A DNA stretch of 6,721 nucleotides from Candidatus Cloacimonas sp. 4484_275 (GCA_002085205.1 NATF01000092.1:1-6721); one strand, 5' to 3'. Positions 1-5,672 are shown, counted from the stretch's first letter. Numbers and translations are program-made. The notes: a model not told the origin generated them from the letters alone.

Positions 1-102
1 ATTTCACGAAAAATATTTGACAGTATAAATCCAAAGTTTTTTTCAGTTTCAAAAGAAAAACGGTGGAGAAATTTATGGAAAAAGACAAAAAGAAAGAAGT
101 AG
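1..102 (+). CDS. possible C-terminal end of an upstream protein (partial)
   Basis: The first forward frame is open from the window edge to a TAG at 100-102 and encodes 33 residues ending in the very basic stretch WKKTKRKK. The other two forward frames stop within the first 30 bases. The composition (Arg, Lys, Trp, Phe) looks like a real basic C-terminus, and the ribosome binding site of the next gene would lie inside it, a common arrangement in compact operons. It would overlap the next gene by 28 bases, which is longer than usual. Only the tail is visible, so no function can be given, and an open frame this short in AT-rich DNA may be chance. Confidence 0.35.
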   Translation: MSRKIFDSINPKFFSVSKEKRWRNLWKKTKRKK

Positions 103-383
103 ATAAAAAGATAGAAGAACTCATTACGGAAATTCAAGACAGAAACACGACCAATGAATTTCAGGATATTATGAAGAAGAGAAAAGCGAATATCTTTTTT
201 CTTGTTTTCTTCATAATCGTAATCGCTTTTATCGTGATTGCCGTGATTTTTATGTTCAATGCCGAAAAATCGGAAAAAGAAAATACGGCTTTTATGAAAA
301 AATCTTCTTCTCTCATTGTTCGGGAAACATTTTCTCCACTTTCAAAAGTTTATAATTTCGGAACAGATGATTTTTTAATTTAA
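75..383 (+). CDS. small single-pass membrane protein of unknown function
   Basis: This encodes 102 residues from the ATG at 75. I prefer it to the in-frame GTG at 63 because GGTGGAGA (62-69) sits six bases before the ATG and would overlap the GTG. Residues 1-38 are highly charged and lysine-rich, predicted helical, possibly a short coiled coil. Residues 39-61 are one strongly hydrophobic segment (Phe, Ile, Val). About 40 polar residues follow. With KKRK just before the membrane span, the positive-inside rule puts the N-terminus in the cytoplasm and the tail outside. There is no cleavable signal and no motif that I recognise. The gene ends inside the last codons of the convergent ASPIC/UnbV gene (9-base overlap). 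Function unknown. Confidence 0.65.
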   Translation: MEKDKKKEVDKKIEELITEIQDRNTTNEFQDIMKKRKANIFFLVFFIIVIAFIVIAVIFMFNAEKSEKENTAFMKKSSSLIVRETFSPLSKVYNFGTDDFLI

Positions 384-1748
384 GTTTTTAATTTTATTTT
401 CTTCAATTACCAGCAAACGGTTTATTCGATTAATTACGGTTTTATATTTATTTCCGTCCGGAAAAGTTATTTCCAAATGAAAAGGCGGTTTTTCGTTTCC
501 CAATCCAAAATGTTGGATTAACGAATTTTGATTCGTAGTTCCTTTTCCGCCCTCGATTTCTCTCGTTAACATAAGATTTCCGTTTGATAAAACTAATCTG
601 CTGCCAATTCCGTCCGTATGATTTTTGGAAACGACTTTTATCTCAAGCCAGTTGCGAATGTTTCCCGTATCGTTTCTGAATAATTGAATTTTTCCGCCTG
701 CAACTAGCATATCCAGATCTCCGTCGTTATCAAAATCGGCGAAGGCAACTCCCCAGCCGTTAAAATGACGAACTCCAGCTTGATAAGTGATGTCTCGGAA
801 TGTTTTGTCGCCGTTATTCATATAAAGGAACGACCTTCTTCCCGCATAAACGGAAGTGAGATAAAGATCAAGAAAACCGTCATTGTCCAGATCGCCCCAA
901 CACGGTTCGGAATGCGTTTCTTCATATTTAATTCCTGCCCGAGAACGAATATTTCCGAACTTTTGTTTTGATGATCCCAAGTTTTCATAAAGCATGGTTT
1001 TGTCCGAAAAATCGAGATAGCGCGGATGAGCGAGGTTGGCGGTTATCAAATCCAAATCTCCGTCGTTGTCGAAATCACCCCATTCCGAACCGATTGTGTG
1101 TCCCCACCAACCGTCTGTTTCATTACCGCTCACTCCCAAAGAACGAGCCTGATTCGTGAATTCTCCTTTTCCGTTATTTACCCAAAGAAAATTTTCCGTA
1201 AGTCTGTAATTGGAAACGAAAATATCCAAATCTCCATCACCGTCAAAATCACCAAAATTAACTCCTCGTCCGGCACGATTGATTTTATCTTTCGGAATTA
1301 AGTTTGCTTCTTCCGTCGCTTCCCGAAATTTTCCTTTTCCCATTCCGAGAAAAAATTGATCTTTTTCGTAAACATAATTCTTTTCATAATTTGCCAAATA
1401 AATATCCAGAAACCCGTCTGCGTTTACATCTCCCAAACCGATTCCTTCCGTGGAAACATGATTGTCTTTCAAAGAATTTTGTCCCGTTACTTTTTTGAAT
1501 ACATTGCCTGTATTCAACCAAACGTTTTCCGGTTCTTTGGTAACGATATCAAGCAAACCGTCGTTGTTGAAATCGCCCCAAAGTCCGCCGTTCGCCCGAA
1601 TTCCGCTTGGGAAAGCCGTCGCTGTTATTTCCACAAAACGAAGCCCGCTTTCATTTTTAAACAAGCGGCAACCATTCAAAAGAAAATCCTGAAAACCGTC
1701 ATTATCAAAGTCTCCCCAAGCTATTCGACTCGCCGAAATATCTTTCAA
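375..1748 (-). CDS. FG-GAP/VCBS repeat and ASPIC/UnbV domain fragment (CRTAC1-like)
   Basis: This C-terminal fragment has 457 residues from a TTG at 1748. That is not the true start: the frame is open from 1850 and the coding sense begins before it (SYNDVAFSDVTTEYG). Seven calcium-type DxDxDG loops sit at residues 13-21, 59-67, 107-115, 167-175, 225-233, 286-294 and 338-346, each followed by a short hydrophobic strand (for example DFDNDGDLDLI), as in FG-GAP/VCBS beta-propeller blades. Residues 380-445 match an ASPIC/UnbV domain, with GIGSRL and the HFGLG signature at 413-417. Such proteins are exported and often carbohydrate- or surface-associated; their exact role is mostly unknown. The domain is complete to its TAA stop, which overlaps the convergent small membrane protein gene by nine bases. 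Confidence 0.85.
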   Translation of the reverse strand: MKDISASRIAWGDFDNDGFQDFLLNGCRLFKNESGLRFVEITATAFPSGIRANGGLWGDFNNDGLLDIVTKEPENVWLNTGNVFKKVTGQNSLKDNHVSTEGIGLGDVNADGFLDIYLANYEKNYVYEKDQFFLGMGKGKFREATEEANLIPKDKINRAGRGVNFGDFDGDGDLDIFVSNYRLTENFLWVNNGKGEFTNQARSLGVSGNETDGWWGHTIGSEWGDFDNDGDLDLITANLAHPRYLDFSDKTMLYENLGSSKQKFGNIRSRAGIKYEETHSEPCWGDLDNDGFLDLYLTSVYAGRRSFLYMNNGDKTFRDITYQAGVRHFNGWGVAFADFDNDGDLDMLVAGGKIQLFRNDTGNIRNWLEIKVVSKNHTDGIGSRLVLSNGNLMLTREIEGGKGTTNQNSLIQHFGLGNEKPPFHLEITFPDGNKYKTVINRINRLLVIEENKIKNLN

Positions 1749-1762
1749 ACCATATTCCGTGG

Positions 1763-2155
1763 TTACATCGGAAAAGGCGACATCATTGTAGCTGGTAAGG
1801 TTACGAACGAATTTGAGGCGATGGTTTTTTGGAGTATTTCTTTTGCTTTGTTATAATTACCAAACTTTATCAATAATTTGGAATATTCCGCTGTCGCCGC
1901 AATCGGAGCGGCGCGTTTTTCCAAATTCCATTCTTCCGAAGGATAAAACTTCAATTCCGGGTAAGAAAAAGAATTGTTGTAAGCCTGTCGAGCCAGTTTG
2001 AGAGCCAAAGTCGAATCACTGTTTTCCAAATATTTGGCGGAACGCAGAAAAGGTTCGTAATCGTAAGGAAAAGCCGTTCGATATTCTTGCAAAAATTTTT
2101 GTAATTCTTCTTTTCTGTTCAATTTATTAAGCGAGTAAGTGAGATATTGATACAT
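1763..2155 (-). CDS. TPR-like fragment of the broken lipoprotein
   Basis: This is the third frame of the broken gene. The ATG at 2155 is an internal methionine of the original protein that also lies inside the duplicated 40-mer. About 110 genuine residues form amphipathic helices with TPR-like spacing. Examples are YRTAFPYDYEPFLRSAKYLE, LALKLARQAYNNSF, and FGNYNKAKEILQK, which is close to the second helix of a TPR. After the A6 run at 1825-1830 the reading is out of frame, and the tail ending in ATMMSPFPM is spurious. In other ASPIC/UnbV proteins TPR units often precede the calcium-repeat region, which fits. I cannot define exact repeat boundaries. Confidence 0.6.
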   Translation of the reverse strand: MYQYLTYSLNKLNRKEELQKFLQEYRTAFPYDYEPFLRSAKYLENSDSTLALKLARQAYNNSFSYPELKFYPSEEWNLEKRAAPIAATAEYSKLLIKFGNYNKAKEILQKTIASNSFVTLPATMMSPFPM

Positions 2156-2312
2156 TGTTCTCCGCCAATTGCGAGTAAGTGAGATATTGATACATTGTTC
2201 TCCGCCAATTTGTTCGCTGGTATTTTTTTAGCAGTTCGGAAATGATTGTTACTTTAAGCGAATCATTTCGCCAAACGGGATAAATTTTGTCATAAAATTC
2301 CGAATTTGCCAA
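2127..2312 (-). CDS. middle fragment of the broken lipoprotein (second frame)
   Basis: This is the second frame of the broken gene, open from about 2330, so the apparent TTG start at 2312 is not a real start. Genuine sequence runs from ELANSEFYDK to TMYQYLTYS. It then reads into the second copy of the 40-bp duplication in the wrong frame and stops. The content is helical (DSLKVTIISELLKKY) and continues the TPR-like region begun upstream. No ribosome binding site stands before it. It matters mainly as the bridge that shows the upstream and downstream fragments belong together. Confidence 0.5.
   Translation of the reverse strand: MANSEFYDKIYPVWRNDSLKVTIISELLKKYQRTNWRRTMYQYLTYSQLAENNVSISHLLA
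2131..2210. repeat. perfect 40-bp tandem duplication
   Basis: Bases 2131-2170 and 2171-2210 are identical over all 40 positions, beginning GCGAGTAAGT and ending TCCGCCAATT, and identity stops exactly at both ends. It lies inside the lipoprotein gene. Forty is not a multiple of three, so it shifts the frame, and removing one copy restores it. I see no microhomology at the borders to suggest simple slippage. Lack of any divergence means the event is very recent or an assembly artefact. Confidence 0.97.
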
Positions 2313-2619
2313 CTCGAAAGTTCGGGAATTTCAACAGCAGTTTTTCTTTGATTTTTTTGGCTTTGAGGCTGTCATCGGAAGTTTCCAACAACAGAAATTC
2401 CCGATAAGCGTCATACAATTTTTGCGGATTATTTTTCTTTTGGGAAAATTTTTCCGCTTCCGCTCTGATTTGTTTTTTGATTTCTGCTTGTCGTAACGAG
2501 TCTTCGGCGGAATTTTGCAACAATTTTCTCCAATATCGTTCTCTGTCCTGTTCTTGTTTATTTTCGGAGCAAGCGCCAAAGCTTAGAAATATCAATAAAA
2601 AAATCGGAATAATTTTCAT
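2290..2619 (-). CDS. N-terminal fragment: lipoprotein signal and charged helical region
   Basis: This first segment of the broken gene has 109 residues. Residues 1-16 are a short hydrophobic signal ending in the lipobox-like FGAC, with Cys17 as the probable lipidated residue; Ser18 at the +2 position suggests the outer membrane. Residues 20-95 are charged, helical and rich in Lys, Glu and Gln, resembling the first helices of a TPR-like domain. The last ten or so residues (RVGKFGIL) are read out of frame. The start is ATG at 2619, with GGAGG at 2637-2633, 13 bases upstream and inside the end of the dehydrogenase gene. On its own this fragment would be a short lipidated helical peptide with no evident activity. 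Confidence 0.6.
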   Translation of the reverse strand: MKIIPIFLLIFLSFGACSENKQEQDRERYWRKLLQNSAEDSLRQAEIKKQIRAEAEKFSQKKNNPQKLYDAYREFLLLETSDDSLKAKKIKEKLLLKFPNFRVGKFGIL

Positions 2620-3593
2620 GATTTATTTAAAACCTCCGGATTGACAATCTCTTTCGGCATTTTACCATGAATTAAATCGATGGCATTTTCCGCCGCAAGA
2701 ATTCCCATTTTTGTTCTGGTATCGATGGTGGCGCTACCGGTATGAGGAGTGAGAACGGCGTTTTTGCATTCTGCCAAACCGGGCGTGAGAGCAGGTTCGT
2801 TTTCATAAACATCAAGACCGGCTCCGGCAATCCAGTTTTCTTGTAACGCCTTTACCAAAATTTTTTCGTCCACAATCGCTCCTCTGGAAGTATTAATCAG
2901 AAAAGCGTTTTTTCTCATCATTTTCAGCTCTTTTTCACCGATTAGTCTTTTCGTTTCGGCGGTGAGTGGAATGTGGAGCGTAACAAAATCCGATTTCGCC
3001 AGTAGTTCCGGCAAATCAACTTTTTTCGCCTGATATTTGGTTTCAATATTCGGTTTCCGTGAATTGCTCACATAAAGAATTTTCATATCAAATCCGCTTG
3101 CTCGTTTGGCGACCGCTTGTCCGATTCTTCCCATTCCGATAATTCCCAATGTTTTTCCGTAAACATCATTTCCCAAAAAGAACAAAGGTCCCCAACCTTT
3201 GAATTTTCCTTCTCTGGTGAATTTGTCCGATTCCACAACTCGTCTTGCCGTGGCGAGCATTAACGCCCAAGTCATATCCGCGGTTGTTTCCGTGAGAACG
3301 CCGGGTGTGTTGCACACGGGGATTTTACGAGCGGTTGCCGTTTCCACATCAATATTGTTATAACCGACAGCGTAATTGGAAATTCCCCGTAATTTCGGAT
3401 TTGCTTTCAATATTTCCGCGTCAATGTTATCGGTGAGCAAACAAAGCAGAATGTCGCACCATTTAACGCCTTCCAAGATTTCCGCTTTTGTTAAAACGCG
3501 GTCTTCCGGATTCACTCTTACTTCAAAAACTGTTTCCAGCAAATCCATTGCCGGTTTTGGCAACAATCTGGTTACGAAAATTTTTGGTTTCAT
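2616..3593 (-). CDS. D-2-hydroxyacid dehydrogenase, glyoxylate/hydroxypyruvate reductase type
   Basis: This intact NAD(P)-dependent enzyme has 325 residues, normal for the family. It probably reduces hydroxypyruvate or glyoxylate to D-glycerate or glycolate in the cytoplasm. The Rossmann motif GMGRIG is at 153-158 (GIIGMGRIG), and the catalytic triad is recognisable as Arg237 (NTSRG), Glu266 (DVYENEP) and His284 (TPHTG), with the family spacing of 29 and 18 residues. GYNNID at 77-82 is also typical of this subgroup. After the second strand (YVSNSRK, 174-180) there is no acidic residue but there is Ser and Arg, which suggests a preference for NADPH. The start is ATG at 3593 with AGAGGA five bases upstream. 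It follows the glycerate kinase and overlaps the lipoprotein start by four bases (ATGA), so the three were likely co-transcribed. Phosphoglycerate dehydrogenase is less likely because there is no C-terminal ACT domain. Confidence 0.88.
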   Translation of the reverse strand: MKPKIFVTRLLPKPAMDLLETVFEVRVNPEDRVLTKAEILEGVKWCDILLCLLTDNIDAEILKANPKLRGISNYAVGYNNIDVETATARKIPVCNTPGVLTETTADMTWALMLATARRVVESDKFTREGKFKGWGPLFFLGNDVYGKTLGIIGMGRIGQAVAKRASGFDMKILYVSNSRKPNIETKYQAKKVDLPELLAKSDFVTLHIPLTAETKRLIGEKELKMMRKNAFLINTSRGAIVDEKILVKALQENWIAGAGLDVYENEPALTPGLAECKNAVLTPHTGSATIDTRTKMGILAAENAIDLIHGKMPKEIVNPEVLNKS

Positions 3594-3623
3594 AATTTCC
3601 TCTCATTCGTGATTTAGAAAAAA

Positions 3624-3743
3624 TTATTTGAATTTGTTTGCAATAACAAATTTGAATTTTCCGTTTTTTATTTCCTTTGCCGCTTTTTTTGAAATTTTTT
3701 TCAGATAATATTCGGCATTTTTCATTGCTTCTTCTTCGGTAAT
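3624..3743 (-). pseudogene. out-of-frame remnant of the glycerate kinase C-terminus
   Basis: Immediately after the kinase match ends, another minus-strand frame reads 39 residues beginning ITEEEAMKNAEYYLKKIS, ending IANKFK, then TAA at 3626-3624. GarK-family proteins end in a helix with an EEA(M/F)xNA-like pattern, and this fits it. One extra A in the A5 run at 3747-3743 would link the frames, but that alone would not restore the roughly 55-60 residues that should lie between GRID and this helix. I therefore read it as a deletion of some 170 bases, not a multiple of three. The restored stop would leave 30 bases before the dehydrogenase start, with that gene's ribosome binding site inside the gap. 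Confidence 0.6.
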
Positions 3744-4624
3744 TTTTCTTCTCCGGTAATGACTAAATCGACGGTGGAAATGACTTTTTCCAAATTGATT
3801 ATTTCCGAAACCACTTGGAATCCCGGTTTTAATTTTGCGTTCAAAAAAGCAAATAATCCGGCTCCCAATCCGCCCGCCGCTCCCGCTCCCACAAGGTTTG
3901 TCACATCAGTTCCCAAATCTCTTTTAACCAAAAAAGCAAACTTCTTTAATAAATCATCGATTAACGGCAATTCGGATACTTTTGCGCCTTTTTGTTTTCC
4001 GTAAACGAAAGCCGCTCCGCTTTTTCCCGTGAGTGGATTTCGAACATCATAAGCCGCGATTATTTCACTTTGGAAAATTCTTTTATCAAGTTGTGAAATG
4101 TCGATTTTTTCCAATTTTTGTAATCCGTTAAGTCCGAAAGGAATTTGCTTGCCTTTCCCGTCTAACAATTTTGCTCCCAGAGCTTGTGCCATTCCTGTTC
4201 CGCAATCAATTGTCGCACTTCCGCCGAGCCCAACGATAATTTTGGGAAAGCCTTTATCAAGAGCCGATTTTATCAATTCTCCCGTTCCGAAAGTTGTTGC
4301 GGTAAAAGGGTTTTTCTTTTGGGCGGAAAGCAATTCCAAACCGGAAGCAGCCGCCATTTCTATGATGGCGGTTTTTCCATTTTTCAAAACACCGTATTTT
4401 GCCGGAATTTTCTTTCCCGATGGAGAAGTTACTTTTTCTTCAATGAAAGAACCGCCGGTTGCATTTATTATTGCGGAAACAGTTCCTTCTCCTCCGTCTG
4501 CCAGAGGAAACAGAAAATAATGTGCATTTGGCAGAATTTCCGAGAATCCTTTTCGGATAGATTCCGCCGCCCGTTTCGCCGAAAGGCTTCCTTTGAATGA
4601 ATCTGGCGCAATTAAAATTTTCAT
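3722..4624 (-). CDS. glycerate kinase (GarK/GlxK family), truncated by an internal deletion
   Basis: The enzyme would phosphorylate D-glycerate to 2-phosphoglycerate with ATP. The start is placed at ATG 4624, giving MKILIAPDSFKGSLSA, the standard family N-terminus, rather than at the TTG at 4645. Visible motifs are DSFKGS (8-13), DGGEGT (43-48), GLGGSATIDCGTG (142-154), YDVRNPLTG (192-200) and the glycine-rich VGAGAAGGLGAG (255-266). The match runs to DLVITGE at 292. Relatives then continue with GRIDGQT-like sequence to about 375-385 residues; here eight foreign residues (EKLPKKKQ) and a stop follow. About 55-60 residues of the second lobe are missing, and the true tail survives in another frame just downstream. 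The product is probably inactive if the sequence is correct. It is first in the minus-strand run, directly ahead of the reductase that makes its substrate. Confidence 0.85.
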   Translation of the reverse strand: MKILIAPDSFKGSLSAKRAAESIRKGFSEILPNAHYFLFPLADGGEGTVSAIINATGGSFIEEKVTSPSGKKIPAKYGVLKNGKTAIIEMAAASGLELLSAQKKNPFTATTFGTGELIKSALDKGFPKIIVGLGGSATIDCGTGMAQALGAKLLDGKGKQIPFGLNGLQKLEKIDISQLDKRIFQSEIIAAYDVRNPLTGKSGAAFVYGKQKGAKVSELPLIDDLLKKFAFLVKRDLGTDVTNLVGAGAAGGLGAGLFAFLNAKLKPGFQVVSEIINLEKVISTVDLVITGEEKLPKKKQ

Positions 4625-4806
4625 TTTTAGGGACGATAAATCCAAATATCGGATTAGTTGTAAAGTTAAAGATGAAAAAGAATTTCAAAATTGAAATCGG
4701 TTCCGAAATATTGAGATTTTGTTTTCGGCGGCTACAATGAAAAAAATTGACATTAGAATAGCGGTTTGAATTTTCTGAAAAAAATTATAAAAGGAGATAC
4801 GGAATT
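4625..4806. promoter_or_regulatory. divergent spacer between the glycerate run and the FKBP gene
   Basis: This is the only sizeable non-coding stretch and must hold the start signals for both directions. It contains a 7+2+7 inverted repeat, ATTTCAA-AA-TTGAAAT (4682-4697), followed by CGGTTCCG (4698-4705). The arm read on the minus strand gives TTGAAA, a possible weak -35 for the glycerate run. On the plus strand TTGACA (4747-4752) matches a perfect -35 hexamer, but no good -10 stands 16-18 bases beyond it. AAGGAGAT (4791-4798) is the FKBP ribosome binding site, its AGGAG core ten bases before the ATG. The inverted repeat could be an operator; that is inference only. Confidence 0.4.
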
Positions 4807-5595
4807 ATGAAAAAATTTATAGTTTTGATTTTGGCGCTTTTATTGGTTTTTCCGATTTTGCAGGCAAAATCGAAAAAAGGGTTTGTGACAACCGATTCCG
4901 GATTAAAGTATAAAATTACTAAAAAAGGCAAAGGAATTCAACCGAAACCGGGTGATAGAGTGCAAGTTCATTACACGGGAAAACTGCAAAACGGAATTGT
5001 TTTTGATAGCTCTATCAGTCGTAGGAAACCGTTCGAATTTGAATTGGGAGCCGGCAGGGTTATCAAAGGTTGGGAGGAAGGAATAGCGCTTTTGCACGAA
5101 GGCGATAAAGCCACTCTTATTATTCCGCCGGAACTTGGTTACGGAAGCAAAAAGGTAGGAAAAATTCCGGCAAATTCAACCATAATTTTTGATGTGGAAT
5201 TAGTGAAAGTGATTCCGAAACCCCAAATAAAACCGTTTGATATTGAAGGGAAACCGACCATTTATTCCAGTTCCGGGATAAAATTTATTATAGTGGAAGC
5301 CGGAGAAGGAGAAAGTCCCAAAAAAGGACAAACCGTAGTAGTTAATTATACCGGATATTTACCGAACGGAACAATGTTCGATTCTTCTTTTTCGCGCGGA
5401 AAACCTTTTGAATTTAAGTTGGGTGTCGGGCAAGTCATCAAAGGTTGGGACGAAGGAGTTTCATTTATGAAAAAAGGCGGTAAAATCAGGTTTATTATTC
5501 CTTGGAAATTAGCTTACGGAGAACGGGGAAGACCACCCAAAATTCCGCCGAAAACGGATTTGACTTTTGATATTGAGCTTTTGGATATAAAATAA
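4807..5595 (+). CDS. exported peptidyl-prolyl isomerase with two tandem FKBP domains
   Basis: This protein of 262 residues catalyses cis-trans isomerisation of X-Pro bonds, probably helping fold proteins in the periplasm. Residues 1-20 form a signal peptide (KK, a hydrophobic stretch, then a likely cut after LQA). No Cys is present at the cut, so it is not a lipoprotein. FKBP domain 1 spans about 28-135 and domain 2 about 152-262. Both keep the active-site aromatics and Asp: Tyr56, Phe66, Asp67, Trp89, Tyr112, Phe128 and Tyr181, Phe191, Asp192, Trp214, Tyr237, Phe254. Both therefore look competent. The two halves share VIKGW(E/D)EG and similar FDSS(I/F)SR motifs, which points to an internal duplication. 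There is no dimerisation domain of the FkpA/Mip type. The start ATG is preceded by AAGGAGAT. It is a single-gene unit with its own terminator. Confidence 0.92.
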   Translation: MKKFIVLILALLLVFPILQAKSKKGFVTTDSGLKYKITKKGKGIQPKPGDRVQVHYTGKLQNGIVFDSSISRRKPFEFELGAGRVIKGWEEGIALLHEGDKATLIIPPELGYGSKKVGKIPANSTIIFDVELVKVIPKPQIKPFDIEGKPTIYSSSGIKFIIVEAGEGESPKKGQTVVVNYTGYLPNGTMFDSSFSRGKPFEFKLGVGQVIKGWDEGVSFMKKGGKIRFIIPWKLAYGERGRPPKIPPKTDLTFDIELLDIK

Positions 5596-5630
5596 TTTGT
5601 TTGTAAAATGGTTCTTTATTTTAGCGAAAC

Positions 5631-5672
5631 TTAGCTCAGGGCATTTATCGTCTTGGGCTAAATTTGTTTTTT
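5631..5672 (+). terminator. intrinsic terminator of the FKBP gene, overlapping the 3' end of kdsB
   Basis: TTAGCTCAGG (5631-5640) pairs with CTTGGGCTAA (5652-5661) over ten positions, two of them G-U, around an 11-base loop. The run ATTTGTTTTTT (5662-5672) follows at once. It lies 35 bases after the FKBP stop. The 3' arm contains the kdsB stop codon, and the T-run encodes the last Lys-Lys-Gln-Ile residues of KdsB on the other strand. Read in the opposite direction the hairpin has no U-tract, so it should act mainly on the plus strand. Confidence 0.75.

Larger units (their letters stand above)
375..2619 (-). pseudogene. lipoprotein with TPR-like, FG-GAP/VCBS and ASPIC/UnbV domains, broken by three frameshifts
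   Basis: Four consecutive minus-strand frames add up to one protein. Removing one base in TTT at 2317-2319, one copy of the 40-bp duplication at 2131-2210, and adding one A to the A6 run at 1825-1830 gives one continuous frame of about 734 residues. The joins read sensibly: KFPNFELANSEFYDK at the first, TMYQYLTYSLNKLNRK at the second, and NLTSYNDVAFSDVTTEYG entering the first repeat at the third. The reconstructed protein has a lipoprotein signal, a helical TPR-like region, seven DxDxDG repeats and a C-terminal ASPIC/UnbV domain, the layout of bacterial CRTAC1-type surface proteins; the role is unknown. Its start overlaps the stop of the upstream dehydrogenase (ATGA, 2619-2616), so it was probably translated from the same message. 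It is either a recent pseudogene or a gene with assembly errors. Confidence 0.8.

Noticed and set aside
17..29. TTGACA followed by TATAAA as a promoter for the small membrane protein
   Set aside because: The two hexamers are one base apart, and nothing like a -10 stands 16-18 bases after TTGACA; the region may also be coding.
1356..1856. Plus-strand open frame of 166 codons
   Set aside because: It lies opposite the ASPIC/UnbV repeats, whose minus-strand protein is clearly real; the plus translation has no coherent domain and no ribosome binding site.
2131..2210. Start of a CRISPR array or minisatellite
   Set aside because: There are only two copies, with no spacer between them, inside a coding region.
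1749..2330. Programmed frameshifting as an explanation for the split lipoprotein
   Set aside because: An exact 40-bp duplication cannot be bypassed by ordinary slippage, and only the A6 run even resembles a slippery site.
4098..4600. Two long plus-strand open frames of about 140 codons
   Set aside because: Both are antisense to well-conserved glycerate kinase motifs and have no start signals.
4625..4645. TTG at 4645 as the glycerate kinase start
   Set aside because: It would add seven residues before the standard family N-terminus MKILIAPDSFKGS, and there is no better ribosome binding site for it.
5596..5660. Bidirectional terminator for both the FKBP gene and kdsB
   Set aside because: Read on the minus strand, the bases after the hairpin (GTTTCGCTAAAATAAAG) are not a U-tract.
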